Source: an uncultured Sphingomonadaceae bacterium
GTDB lineage: Bacteria; Pseudomonadota; Alphaproteobacteria; Sphingomonadales; Sphingomonadaceae
NCBI GenBank assembly: GCA_947493215.1
Contig: CANLQE010000001.1
Span: forward strand, 1,799,404 to 1,863,403
Length of the DNA: 64,000 nt
Direction: 5' to 3'
Made by a program: the position numbers and the translations under genes. The first letter of the stretch is position 1; each line of letters starts with the position of its first letter. Below the pieces are notes generated by a model. That model did not search any database and was not told where the DNA came from. It saw nothing but the letters and a program-made list of their open reading frames with translations. This document shows, piece by piece, positions 28,681-37,477 of the stretch.

Positions 28681-29472
28681 ATGCCAGACAAGCAACGCAT
28701 GGAACGCCCCGAAAAAGGCATATCGCTGCGAGCTTTTACGCCCAATGCCGTAACTGCCTTAGCGCTATGCGTTGGTCTGAGTGGTGTGCGCTTCGCTTTT
28801 ATGGAGAACTGGGTGCTGGCCGCCGGTGCGGTGGTCTTGGCGGGCATACTGGATGGGCTGGATGGTCGGATCGCCCGGCTGTTAAATGCCCAAAGTCGCT
28901 TTGGTGCGGAGCTTGATTCGCTATCGGATGTTATTGCCTTTGGCGTCACCCCAACGCTCGTCATGTTTTTCTGGTCGTTGCAGCATATGCCGCAATTTGG
29001 TTGGGTACTCTCGCTGACCATGGCTGTGGGCTGTGCTTTGCGACTGGCCCGGTTCAATGCGCAAATTGACGATGAGGATCAGCCCCATAAATCGGCAGGG
29101 TTTCTAACCGGTATTCCAGCTCCGGTAGCCGCTGGACTAGCGATGCTACCGCTCTATCTTTGGGTCATTACAGACCAGCAGCTTTTTCGGGAATATTTTA
29201 TTGTCGGCCCGTGGATCGTCTTGATCGCCTTTTTGATGATCTCCAACACCGCAACTTACAGCTGGTCATCGCTGCGGCTGCGCAAAAATATACGTTTAGA
29301 AGCGCTTGCCGGATTTGCTTTGCTGGGCGTTGCGCTGATCAACAATCCGTGGATTACCCTTAGCGCGATCAGTATTGGTTATATTGTCCTGATCCCATTC
29401 AGTATTCGTGGCTATGCTAGGGTCAAGCGGCAGCGCGCAGCGGAACTGGTTGAAAAGACCGGCGACGCGTAG
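28681..29472 (+). CDS. pssA: CDP-diacylglycerol-serine O-phosphatidyltransferase
   Basis: A 263-residue integral membrane enzyme that makes phosphatidylserine from CDP-diacylglycerol and serine. The CDP-alcohol phosphotransferase motif DG-x2-DG-x-AR-x8-G-x3-D-x3-D is seen as DGLDGRIAR...GAELDSLSD at about 58-82. About eight helices follow. The ATG at 28681 is the most likely start; a TTG at 28639 (overlapping psd) and an ATG at 28699 are alternatives. It ends in an overlap with the convergent small membrane gene. Confidence 0.94.
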   Translation: MPDKQRMERPEKGISLRAFTPNAVTALALCVGLSGVRFAFMENWVLAAGAVVLAGILDGLDGRIARLLNAQSRFGAELDSLSDVIAFGVTPTLVMFFWSLQHMPQFGWVLSLTMAVGCALRLARFNAQIDDEDQPHKSAGFLTGIPAPVAAGLAMLPLYLWVITDQQLFREYFIVGPWIVLIAFLMISNTATYSWSSLRLRKNIRLEALAGFALLGVALINNPWITLSAISIGYIVLIPFSIRGYARVKRQRAAELVEKTGDA

Positions 29473-29662
29473 CTGGTTGAGGCTTGCTTGTGCGTGTGCG
29501 ATACCGTGGTGATGGCACCGGGCTCTGCAACATAACCTCACCAAGTTCAGCCAGTATCACGGCTTTTATTTTATCCTGATAAGCATGGAACATCATCACA
29601 ATGGTCAAAAGCGCGCCCGCAAAAGCAATGGCGAAAAAGGTGGCGATAGCGATGGTCAGCAT
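29423..29662 (-). CDS. Small single-pass membrane protein
   Basis: A 79-residue protein. Residues 1-26 form one membrane helix (IATFFAIAFAGALLTIVMMF), and the C-terminal 40 residues are basic and Pro/Arg-rich, likely cytoplasmic. I recall similar small proteins in sphingomonads but cannot name a family. A GTTC-N7-GTTC site lies 38 bp upstream at 29700-29714, so it may be SOS-induced. Small membrane proteins such as SidA of Caulobacter act as SOS-induced division inhibitors, but no homology is claimed. It overlaps the pssA end by 50 bp. Confidence 0.6.
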   Translation of the reverse strand: MLTIAIATFFAIAFAGALLTIVMMFHAYQDKIKAVILAELGEVMLQSPVPSPRYRTRTSKPQPATRRRSFQPVPLRAAA

Positions 29663-29699
29663 GTCAAAATCCCATATGTTCTTTCTATGAACCTTTAAT

Positions 29700-29714
29700 G
29701 TTCTAATAATGTTC
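29700..29714. promoter_or_regulatory. Candidate LexA box
   Basis: GTTCTAATAATGTTC is an exact GTTC-N7-GTTC match with an AT-rich centre like the recA box. It lies 38 bp before the start of the small membrane protein gene on the minus strand. A second half-palindromic pair, GTTCTTTCTATGAAC, is next to it at 29678-29692. Confidence 0.5.
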
Positions 29715-29837
29715 TCATGTCAAATATTATTTGCGACATGGTTCAGGTACGGATTGGGAAGTGGAAAGGTTACATTTTTTGTTTAACGTCAAGCGCCGGG
29801 CGCGGGCCTCCACCCGCTTGCGCCTCCCTCGCGGATA

Positions 29838-31688
29838 CTAAGTCACTCTAAAATTCTGACCCGCGGCTTCCAGCGATTTAAGCGCTTCGCTGGGTGTTGT
29901 TCTGAATTCCTGGCGGTACAATTTGGCGAAGTGCCCCACGCTAGAAAATCCGGAGGCATTGGCAATCGCGGCAACCGTGTCAAACTGGCGGAGCAATATC
30001 AGATCACGCGCATAGCTTAAGCGTATGGATCGAATGAAAGCCGCAGGTGCCAGTCCCTGTGACTTTTTCAAGCGGCGGCCCAGAGTTTTTTCCGTGACCC
30101 CCAGTTCCGCGGCCAGAGCGCCCGCGCCAAATCCGCGCTGGCTGACATTTGCAATAACCGATTGAGTTGCGCGATCGAGAAAGCCCTGTTCGGTCGGGAG
30201 CGGCAGTTTTTTATCCGGGTCGCTTGCGAGAAGGGCGCTGAGTGTTTCGGTCCGCGATCCAGCAACGTCTTTTGTCTTCTCTCGTTGTTGTTCCGACAGC
30301 GCCATTTCTTCACGAAGCTTTATCGCTTCGGTTACGGCCACATTTCTCTGACGTTGCATGGCGTTGATCATGATAGAGATGGCGATCATCATGAAGATAC
30401 CTTCAACGATGGTCGAGCTGGCATAGCTTAATGTTATCGGTCGGATCGTTATCAACTCAAATGCCGAGTTCGCTTCTGTGAAACTGGTCGGAAACTTGAA
30501 GAAATAGAGCGATGAAAACAGGCCGATGGTGAGCGCCAGCAACGAGGCGAAAACCGGGACCGCGTGTTTTACGCCATCGAACATTTTTCGCCCTGATACA
30601 TAGAGCAGGACAAACGGGTTGATGATGAGCAGTATCGCAACAGGGGTTCCCATATCAAACGGGTCGATCATCGCCCAGATCGTGCCAATCACGCCAAGGC
30701 CGGTTAGCCAATGAAATACCGCCTGCTTTCTTTGCTGCGGGTCGGTGTCAATGGTCAGGAGTATCCGGCAATATTGAATATTGGCGATCATCACCAGACC
30801 GGATGCCAGTTCAATAAATGGTCGCCACTGCTGTGTCGATATAGTCGAACCGAATATCATGTTCGGCCACCCGTCATACAGGAAAGTCAAAAAGAACATG
30901 CCGATCAGATAGGCCGCATAATATTGATAGAAACGCGGATCGATATGGCGGAACAGGATCAGGCTGAATATCGTCATGATGATACAAAAGACCAGCAGTA
31001 AGGCCGATATGGCGGAAAAACCGGTGGACCAACTCGACAGCAGACTGACCGATCCGATAACCGGCGCCACAGTCGGCGCATAAGTACCCGAAACCCGGAC
31101 ATAATAGGTTTTTTCCTGGCCCGCTGCGATGGGGAAGGAGACAGCGGTTTGCAGCCGGTCATTGTCGCTTTGCGCCGCCGGGACGGTCCGGCCATCTTGC
31201 GCTATCCGAACGAGCCCACTGCCCCGCGCTTCAAACAAGGTGACATCATCCAGCACGGTTTCCATGAACGAGATACCCCAGATTTGGTCACTTGCATGGG
31301 GATTGCGGGCTGTGAATCTCAACCACAATGCGCCTGAGGATCGCGGTGCTTCAAATTGGGTTTGGCACGGCGTGAAGGTGAAATTCTGGGCGGTTATCTC
31401 ATCGGCATCGATGCGTCCCTTGGGATCCAGGAAATAGCTGGTGGAAAGCGGCTTTAACTGCCCCTGCGGCAAATCAGCGAGGCTGTTGGTCGCAGCAGTC
31501 TTGTCACCACTATGGATGCAGTTTGGGTCAGCGCTCTGCGCATGGACCGGCGACAGCGCTAAGAAAGCGCATATCGTCATCAAAAGCGAAAAAACTACAC
31601 CTGTTTGTGCAAGCCTGATCACAGCGATTCGCCAAAAAAAATGCACATGCAACTTTTTTTGACGGGCGCTTGGTACCGCCAACACCAT
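29838..31688 (-). CDS. Membrane-bound AraC-type regulator with 7TM-DISM sensor
   Basis: A 616-residue one-protein receptor and regulator. An N-terminal signal segment (about 33-50, ending in VHA) precedes an extracytoplasmic 7TMR-DISMED2 beta-sandwich (about 60-220, with SGALWLRFTARNP), a seven-helix 7TMR-DISM domain (about 225-440), a short coiled linker (KLREEMALSEQQREK), and a C-terminal AraC/XylS DNA-binding domain (about 510-605: AAELGVTEKTLGRRLKK, then ANASGFSSVGHFAKLYRQ). It would sense a ligand outside and bind DNA at the membrane. It is divergent from the adhesin gene. No good Shine-Dalgarno supports the ATG at 31688; a start further downstream is possible. Confidence 0.9.
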   Translation of the reverse strand: MVLAVPSARQKKLHVHFFWRIAVIRLAQTGVVFSLLMTICAFLALSPVHAQSADPNCIHSGDKTAATNSLADLPQGQLKPLSTSYFLDPKGRIDADEITAQNFTFTPCQTQFEAPRSSGALWLRFTARNPHASDQIWGISFMETVLDDVTLFEARGSGLVRIAQDGRTVPAAQSDNDRLQTAVSFPIAAGQEKTYYVRVSGTYAPTVAPVIGSVSLLSSWSTGFSAISALLLVFCIIMTIFSLILFRHIDPRFYQYYAAYLIGMFFLTFLYDGWPNMIFGSTISTQQWRPFIELASGLVMIANIQYCRILLTIDTDPQQRKQAVFHWLTGLGVIGTIWAMIDPFDMGTPVAILLIINPFVLLYVSGRKMFDGVKHAVPVFASLLALTIGLFSSLYFFKFPTSFTEANSAFELITIRPITLSYASSTIVEGIFMMIAISIMINAMQRQRNVAVTEAIKLREEMALSEQQREKTKDVAGSRTETLSALLASDPDKKLPLPTEQGFLDRATQSVIANVSQRGFGAGALAAELGVTEKTLGRRLKKSQGLAPAAFIRSIRLSYARDLILLRQFDTVAAIANASGFSSVGHFAKLYRQEFRTTPSEALKSLEAAGQNFRVT

Positions 31689-31689
31689 A

Positions 31690-31720
31690 TTTCGGACAAA
31701 ATTGAGCGCGTTTCGGACAA
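31690..31720. promoter_or_regulatory. 21-bp-spaced direct repeats, candidate AraC sites
   Basis: TTTCGGACAA occurs at 31690-31699 and again at 31711-31720, exactly 21 bp apart (two helical turns). AraC-family dimers usually bind direct repeats with about this spacing. The repeats begin 2 bp from the regulator start codon, so they fit autoregulation. Confidence 0.5.
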
Positions 31721-31916
31721 TCTGGCTGCGACCCCTTTATTACCCACTGTTACCGATGTTTACACCATCTCAGAAACGGATCGGAACTGCAATGGCTGGC
31801 AACGGCAATTGCAAACGGACGGACTTGGCCCAGGGGCCAGTCATCGTCACCGCTCTCCGTTTCCACGCCCATGATCGATCAGACACGGGTGGTTTGAAAG
31901 CACCGGGGAGGACCAT

Positions 31917-31994
31917 ATGACCCACTATTATACACGCGCTTTCGCGCGACCGAAATTCGAACCGCGAAGGTTCGATGTCGAGGGGCATGAGTAG
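31917..31994 (+). CDS. Possible 25-codon leader peptide
   Basis: A short ORF with a very strong Shine-Dalgarno (GGGGAGGA, 4 bp before ATG), beginning MTHYYTRAF and ending in GHE before TAG. It is rich in Arg, Phe and Tyr. The stop at 31992-31994 touches a GC-rich hairpin (31995-32019) 125 bp before the adhesin start. The arrangement is like an attenuator leader, but conservation is untested. Confidence 0.35.
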   Translation: MTHYYTRAFARPKFEPRRFDVEGHE

Positions 31995-32144
31995 GCACCC
32001 GCGGGAATGGGCGGGGTGCTCCCCGGTGTCCCGTCCGTTTCGCGCGTGCCTGACGGCGCTCCAGATATCCCACAGACATTATCGGGCTGACCCAGCCCGG
32101 CACACAGCCACACTGGCTATCATCCCAATCAAGGAATTTGCATC

Positions 32145-35100
32145 ATGACCCCATCAACCAAAACAATCCGCCCCCAAACAATCCGGCGCAGCCTTCTTGT
32201 CGCCACCAGCATCGCCGCCCTTTCCACCGCTAACCCCGCATCGGCGGAAACATGTTTGCTCGACCGGAATGATAATGGCGAGGTGGATGCAGGCATCGAC
32301 AATGACGGCGGAGCGAATGCCGAAGGTAAGGACGAGCAGCTAGCTTGCGGGGTTGGAGCGGCTGCGACTGGCGATAACAGCACCGCCTTCGGCCAAAATA
32401 GCAAGGCGAGCAGCATTGCCGCCACGGCCATCGGTCAAGACAGCCAGGCAACCGGTCTCTTCTCCACTGCAACTGGCACGGCAAGTAGAGCAACAGACGG
32501 TATTGCAACGGCTTATGGAGCTAATAGCAAAGCCTTGGCATCAGGAAGCACTGCAATAGGTTATGCCAGCGAGTCTAGCGGGAACAGCAGCACTACAATC
32601 GGCGTAAACAGCGTGGCGAGTGCAAACGGCGCCTCTGCAATGGGCGGGTTCGCTGAAGCGACCGCTTACCAAAGTATCGCCATTGGCAATGCCAGCAAGG
32701 CGACCGATGGTTCTGCCATCGCAATCGGAGGTTCAGCTCTTGCGAGCGCCAGCTCCGCCACTGCAATCGGAGGTTCAGCTCTTGCGAGTGCATCTGACAG
32801 CACAGCGGTTGGCGATAGCAGTCAAGCCACCGGGCGCCTCAGCGTGGCCTTGGGGGTGAGAAGTGAAGCCAACGCGCGAGGTGGGATTGCGATCGGGAGC
32901 TATGGTTCTAACGGCAGTTTCGTTGGCGCGTTGGTCTCTGGCATAGATGCCATTGCGATAGGCACTGAGGCCTTGGCGAGCGCACGCAATTCGGTCGCCC
33001 TGGGCGCAACATCAGTGGCTGATCGCGAAAACAGCATTTCAGTCGGTGCAAGCGGCGCGGAACGACAAATTGTCAATGTAGCAGCAGGGACCCTGGATAC
33101 CGATGCGGTGAACAAGGCCCAGCTTGATGCGGCAATGCTCGGGGGCTCTTCTTCCGGCACCGGCCTCAATAGCATCGCTCTCGGAGCGGAAAGTGAAGGG
33201 TCCGGAGATCATTCGATTGCGATCGGCGAAGATGGCGAGGATGCCGATGACCAAGGCGCGATCGCTTCCGCGGATGGCGCGATTGCAATCGGCAATGATG
33301 CGCTGGCGAGCAGCGAACGGGCGGTAGCTCTTGGCCTTGGCGCGGTGGCATCCGGCTCCACGGCGCTTGGCGGCGGCGCTCAGGCCACTGGTGCTGGTTC
33401 GGTTGCCATCGGTATAGATTCTCGAAGCACCGGTGCGCGTTCTGTTGCCATAGGCGAAGATGGCCGGGACCCCGATGCTCTGGGCGCGCGGGCCACGGGC
33501 GATGACAGCACGGCAGTGGGCAATGATGCATTGGCCAACAATGCCCAAGCAAGCGCGTTCGGATCCGGAAGTGCGGCGAGCGGGACGGGCAGCATCGCCA
33601 TTGGAGCTTCCAGCCAGGCCAGTGCTGCACACAGTACCGCCGCCGGATTTAGCAGCGTGGCCAGCGGTTTGGGCAGCGCCGCCATCGGGGCTTCCAGCGA
33701 GGCCAGTGGTATCAACAGCACCGCTATCGGACGCGACAGTCGGGCCAGCGGGGTCGGTGGCACCGCTACCGGAACTTTCAGTGAATCTAGCGGTATCAGC
33801 AGCACTGCTAACGGGCAGTCCAGTGTGGCCAGCGGTGAACGCAGCACCGCCATCGGAACTTCCAGCGACGCAACCAGTGCATATAGCACCGCACTCGGTT
33901 CTCTCAGTGAAGCCAGCGGTGACCGCAGCACCGCCATCGGTTCAAGAAGTGTGGCCAGCGGTGACCAGTCTATCGCTATTGGTGCAGATGGCGACGATCC
34001 CAACAATATTGGCGCTCTTGCCGCTACCGCCTCCGCCAGGGGCGCGGTTGCGATCGGTAATGAAACACAGGCAACGGCGATTAATTCGGTGGCGCTGGGC
34101 GCTGGATCCATTGCTAATCGCGCCAACAGTTTATCGGTCGGCTTTGTCGGTGGTGAGCGGCAGATCGTCAATGTCGCAGCGGGCACAGAGGACACCGATG
34201 CGGTCAACCTCGCACAGCTTAACGATTCCCTCGCGGTGGCGGGCGCCAGCGGCTGTCGCAACAATCCCGGTCCTGACGGCATCCCCGGCACCGCCGACGA
34301 TCCTGCCGACACGCTCGAATGCGGTGACGGGGCAATGGCCTCGGTGGCTGGCAGCACCGCAATCGGTGACAATAGCGAGGCAAGCGGCGAAAGAGCGAGC
34401 GCGGTTGGTTACGCCGCCCAGGCTTCGGGTGATGATGCCAGCGCCTTCGGAACAAGGGCAAGCGCTACCGGTGAAGATAGCACCGCAATCGGTACAAGGA
34501 GTGAGGCCAGCGGTGAAAGAAGCATCGCCATGGGCCGCGCCAGTGAGGCCAGCGGTATAGAGGGCATCGCCATAGGCGCATCCAGTACGGCCAGCGTTGA
34601 AGAGGGCATCGCCATTGGCACATTCAGTGACGCCAGTGGTGAAGAGGGCATCGCCCTTGGCTCATTCAGTGAGGCCAGCGGTGTAGAGGGCATCGCCATT
34701 GGTTCATTCAGTGACGCCATCGGTGACCGCAGTGCGGCCATCGGGTCTTTCAGTGATGCCACCGGTGACCGCAGCACGGCCATCGGGTCTTTCAGTGATG
34801 CCGCCGGTGACCGTAGCACCGCACTTGGAAATAGCAGCATCGCGGCTGGTTTAAACAGCACGGCCATCGGTGTAAACAGCGATGCCACCGGTGACCAATC
34901 TATAGCGATCGGCAGCGATGGCGGGGACGATGATATTTTTGGTACAGTTGCTTCTGGCGGGGATGCGGTAGCCCTCGGCAATGATGCACAGGCAACTGCG
35001 TTTAACTCCATCGCATTGGGCGCTGGTTCCGTTGCTGATCGTGAGGACACCCTATCGGTCGGCGCAGTGGGCGCGGAGCGGCAGATTGTAAATGTCGCAG

Positions 35101-37118
35101 CAGGCACCGAAGATACCGATGCGGTCAACCTTGCGCAGCTCAACGCCTCCATCACGACGGTCAGTGCCAGCGGCTGTCGCAACAATCCCGGTCCTGACGG
35201 CATCCCCGGCACCGCTGACGATCCCGCCAACACGCTGGAATGCGGCGACGGGGCTATGGCCTCGGCGGCTGGCAGCACCGCCATCGGGGACAATAGCGAA
35301 GCAAGCGGAGACGGAGCGAGCGCGGTTGGTAACAGCGCGCGGGCTTCGGGTGACAATGCCAGCGCCTTCGGAACAAGGGCAAGCGCTACCGGTGACGACA
35401 GCATCGCCATTGGCACGCTCAGTACGGCCAGTGGTCTCCGGGCGACAGCCAATGGCTATCTCAGCACCGCCTCCGGTGAAAGCAGCACAGCCACCGGTGC
35501 CCGGAGCCAAGCCTCGGGCAATTTCAGCACGGCAACAGGTAGCTTCAGTGAGGCCAGCGGAGGTGCCAGTACCGCCACAGGTTATGACAGTGAAGCCAGT
35601 GCGCTTTTCAGCACAGCGATGGGTAATAGCAGTACAGCATCGGGCAGACAGAGCATTGCCGTCGGTGCTGGAAGCAGGGCGGAGGCCGATGGTGCGATTG
35701 CGATCGGTGGCGATGGGGCCGATGCGGATTCCGATGGCGCGGTAGCATCGGGCGTCAATGCCATTGCGATTGGCATTGAAGCCCAGGCGCCAGCGGAAAA
35801 TGCAGTAGCGCTCGGCGCAGGCTCTATCGCCGATCGGGACAACAGCCTGTCGATCGGTTCCACCGGCGCTGAACGGCAAATCACCAATGTCGCGGCGGGC
35901 ACGCAAGACACCGATGCGGTCAATGTCGGGCAGCTGACTATGGTTGCAGACGCCGCTGCCAATGCGCAGGGTACAGCCAATACGGCACTGGCCAATGCGG
36001 CCACGGCCCAAACCCGTGCGGATGAGGCTTTTGCCAATGCCGCTACCGCACAAACCACAGCCGATACGGCGCGCGCCGAAGCGCGGGCCGCGCAGCTGGC
36101 GGCGGATCAGGCGGGGGCTGGCGTGGTCGAGGCGCAGGCCAAGGCGGATGAGGCTTTTGAAACCGCCGTCGAAGCGCAGGCAGACGCCAACACGGCCCGG
36201 ACCGAAGCAATGCAGGCGCAGACCGACGCCAATCGCGCGCTGGCGCAGGCCGAGGCCAATGGTGCCGAGCTGGCCTATTTCGATAGCAACAGCAATGGGC
36301 CCGGCGCCAGCGCCACCGGTCAGGATGCCCTGGCGATAGGCACAGGCAGCGAAGCGAGCGGCGAAGAATCTGTAGCCATCGGGGTTGGTGCCAAAGCGAT
36401 AAATGGCAAGGCCGTCTCCATCGGTTCGCGCAATATGGCCTCCGGCAATGGTGCGGTCGCCATCGGTGATCCGAACTTTGCTACTGGCACAGGCGCGGTG
36501 GCACTCGGCGCGGACAACACCGCTACCGGGACAGGCGCGGTCGCCATCGGTAATTTGAACGTGGCAACCGGCAATGGCGCAATTGCCTTGGGCAATGGTG
36601 CTTCGGCCATAGGTGACGGCGCAGTGGCCATCGGTCCGAATGCTATGGCCGACCGCGACAATCTGATCGCGCTGGGCGGCGAAGGCGCAACAGTGCGCAT
36701 TTCAGGTCTCACCTCATCGGCCAGTCAGGCGGCGCAGGAAGGCGCGCTTAATCTCGTCACCACCGATGCTGCTGGCAATCTGGGGGCTCTGGATATCGAT
36801 GTCAGCGGGTTGATCAATTATGAGGGACGGGTCACCGGGCTGGAAACGCGAACAACGGCATTAGAAGAACAGGTCTCGCTTGTCGACCGTCAGGCCAATG
36901 GCGGCATCGCGGCGGCGATGGCAATGTCGGGAGCGATTATCGTGCCAGACAGCAAAATGTCCTTGTCCTTCAATCTGTCGACCTATGGCGGCGAACGCGG
37001 GTTTTCGACTGCAATTATCGGACGGCTGACGGACAAAATCTACTTTTCGGGCGGCATTGCCGGCTCTTCCGTCAAAGGAACAACCGGCGGCCGGGTTGGG
37101 TTTGCAATCGGGTTTTAA
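32145..37118 (+). CDS. Trimeric autotransporter adhesin (YadA type)
   Basis: A 1657-residue type Vc secretion protein. It has a signal peptide (1-34, ASA cut), many 14-residue YadA head repeats of the pattern S-x-AIG-x-x-S-x-A-x-G (to about 1240), four neck motifs (ERQIVNVAAGT-x-DTDAVN at about 306, 671, 978 and 1243), an Ala-rich coiled-coil stalk (1263-1377), a second short head (about 1385-1520), a heptad segment, and the C-terminal YadA anchor (1585-1657) ending in GFAIGF. Three chains would form the membrane barrel and a long fibre for adhesion or biofilm. Unusual: three Cys pairs (37/68, 704/726, 1011/1033) and five Asp-rich loops. It lacks the extended signal peptide seen in some relatives. 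The divergent AraC protein is the likely regulator. Confidence 0.95.
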   Translation: MTPSTKTIRPQTIRRSLLVATSIAALSTANPASAETCLLDRNDNGEVDAGIDNDGGANAEGKDEQLACGVGAAATGDNSTAFGQNSKASSIAATAIGQDSQATGLFSTATGTASRATDGIATAYGANSKALASGSTAIGYASESSGNSSTTIGVNSVASANGASAMGGFAEATAYQSIAIGNASKATDGSAIAIGGSALASASSATAIGGSALASASDSTAVGDSSQATGRLSVALGVRSEANARGGIAIGSYGSNGSFVGALVSGIDAIAIGTEALASARNSVALGATSVADRENSISVGASGAERQIVNVAAGTLDTDAVNKAQLDAAMLGGSSSGTGLNSIALGAESEGSGDHSIAIGEDGEDADDQGAIASADGAIAIGNDALASSERAVALGLGAVASGSTALGGGAQATGAGSVAIGIDSRSTGARSVAIGEDGRDPDALGARATGDDSTAVGNDALANNAQASAFGSGSAASGTGSIAIGASSQASAAHSTAAGFSSVASGLGSAAIGASSEASGINSTAIGRDSRASGVGGTATGTFSESSGISSTANGQSSVASGERSTAIGTSSDATSAYSTALGSLSEASGDRSTAIGSRSVASGDQSIAIGADGDDPNNIGALAATASARGAVAIGNETQATAINSVALGAGSIANRANSLSVGFVGGERQIVNVAAGTEDTDAVNLAQLNDSLAVAGASGCRNNPGPDGIPGTADDPADTLECGDGAMASVAGSTAIGDNSEASGERASAVGYAAQASGDDASAFGTRASATGEDSTAIGTRSEASGERSIAMGRASEASGIEGIAIGASSTASVEEGIAIGTFSDASGEEGIALGSFSEASGVEGIAIGSFSDAIGDRSAAIGSFSDATGDRSTAIGSFSDAAGDRSTALGNSSIAAGLNSTAIGVNSDATGDQSIAIGSDGGDDDIFGTVASGGDAVALGNDAQATAFNSIALGAGSVADREDTLSVGAVGAERQIVNVAAGTEDTDAVNLAQLNASITTVSASGCRNNPGPDGIPGTADDPANTLECGDGAMASAAGSTAIGDNSEASGDGASAVGNSARASGDNASAFGTRASATGDDSIAIGTLSTASGLRATANGYLSTASGESSTATGARSQASGNFSTATGSFSEASGGASTATGYDSEASALFSTAMGNSSTASGRQSIAVGAGSRAEADGAIAIGGDGADADSDGAVASGVNAIAIGIEAQAPAENAVALGAGSIADRDNSLSIGSTGAERQITNVAAGTQDTDAVNVGQLTMVADAAANAQGTANTALANAATAQTRADEAFANAATAQTTADTARAEARAAQLAADQAGAGVVEAQAKADEAFETAVEAQADANTARTEAMQAQTDANRALAQAEANGAELAYFDSNSNGPGASATGQDALAIGTGSEASGEESVAIGVGAKAINGKAVSIGSRNMASGNGAVAIGDPNFATGTGAVALGADNTATGTGAVAIGNLNVATGNGAIALGNGASAIGDGAVAIGPNAMADRDNLIALGGEGATVRISGLTSSASQAAQEGALNLVTTDAAGNLGALDIDVSGLINYEGRVTGLETRTTALEEQVSLVDRQANGGIAAAMAMSGAIIVPDSKMSLSFNLSTYGGERGFSTAIIGRLTDKIYFSGGIAGSSVKGTTGGRVGFAIGF
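32360..35930 (+). repeat. Tandem YadA head repeats in the adhesin gene
   Basis: Many degenerate units of about 42 bp coding for the head pattern, e.g. DNA words like AGTGAGGCCAGCGGT recur. Within them, a 921-bp (307-residue) block is duplicated: neck and Cys module at 34155-34322 recur at 35076-35243 with very few base changes. Such DNA is prone to copy-number change and to assembly errors. Confidence 0.85.
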
Positions 37119-37202
37119 TACGCAAGATTCGGTTCAACATGGCAACATTGGAAAAGCGATCTTGGTATAGATCGCTGCGTGTCTTTGTTTGACCAAAAAA
37201 AT

Positions 37203-37264
37203 GCCCCGTCGACTTGAGGAGTCAGACGGGGCGCCGGAACGTTGGGTCGCAAAATACGTTCCGG
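37203..37264. terminator. Double hairpin after the adhesin gene
   Basis: Stem GCCCCGTC-GACT at 37203-37214 with AGTC-A-GACGGGGC at 37220-37232, then CCGGAACGT 37234-37242 with ACGTTCCGG 37256-37264, both with perfect arms. They lie 85-145 bp after the adhesin stop and could stop transcription from both sides, since the hydrolase gene converges. The remainder of the 359-bp gap (37119-37477) has only a spurious frame overlapping the hydrolase antisense. Confidence 0.7.
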
Positions 37265-37477
37265 AGTCCGCTTTAGTCAAATTTCTTTAATCTGCATTGT
37301 ATGAAATGGACTCACTGGCTCATTTTACCAAAATTGGGGATATTGGCTCAAGTTCAAGCGTTACCTGATTGCTCGGTTCCGAAAGCCAATGCACCCATTA
37401 TGCAGTGCGACAGAGAACAGGAACGCAAAAGGGCCTGTTTTTTACACAGCAAATTTCCGCTGTCTTCTCACGCGCCT

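Larger units (their letters stand above)
31689..32144. other. 456-bp regulator-adhesin intergenic region
   Basis: No large gene. Contents: the direct repeats at 31690-31720, a 25-codon ORF at 31917-31994, a TATAAT-like -10 on the minus strand (ATTATA at 31927-31932) that could serve the regulator, a hairpin TCGAACC 31957-31963 with GGTTCGA 31969-31975, and a GC-rich hairpin GCACCC 31995-32000 with GGGTGC 32014-32019. The adhesin ATG at 32145 is preceded by AAGGAA. Confidence 0.7.

Noticed and set aside
33380-36712. Several long minus-strand frames inside the adhesin gene
   Set aside because: They are low-complexity, Ala/Pro/Ser-rich shadows of the YadA head repeats with no domain or start signal.
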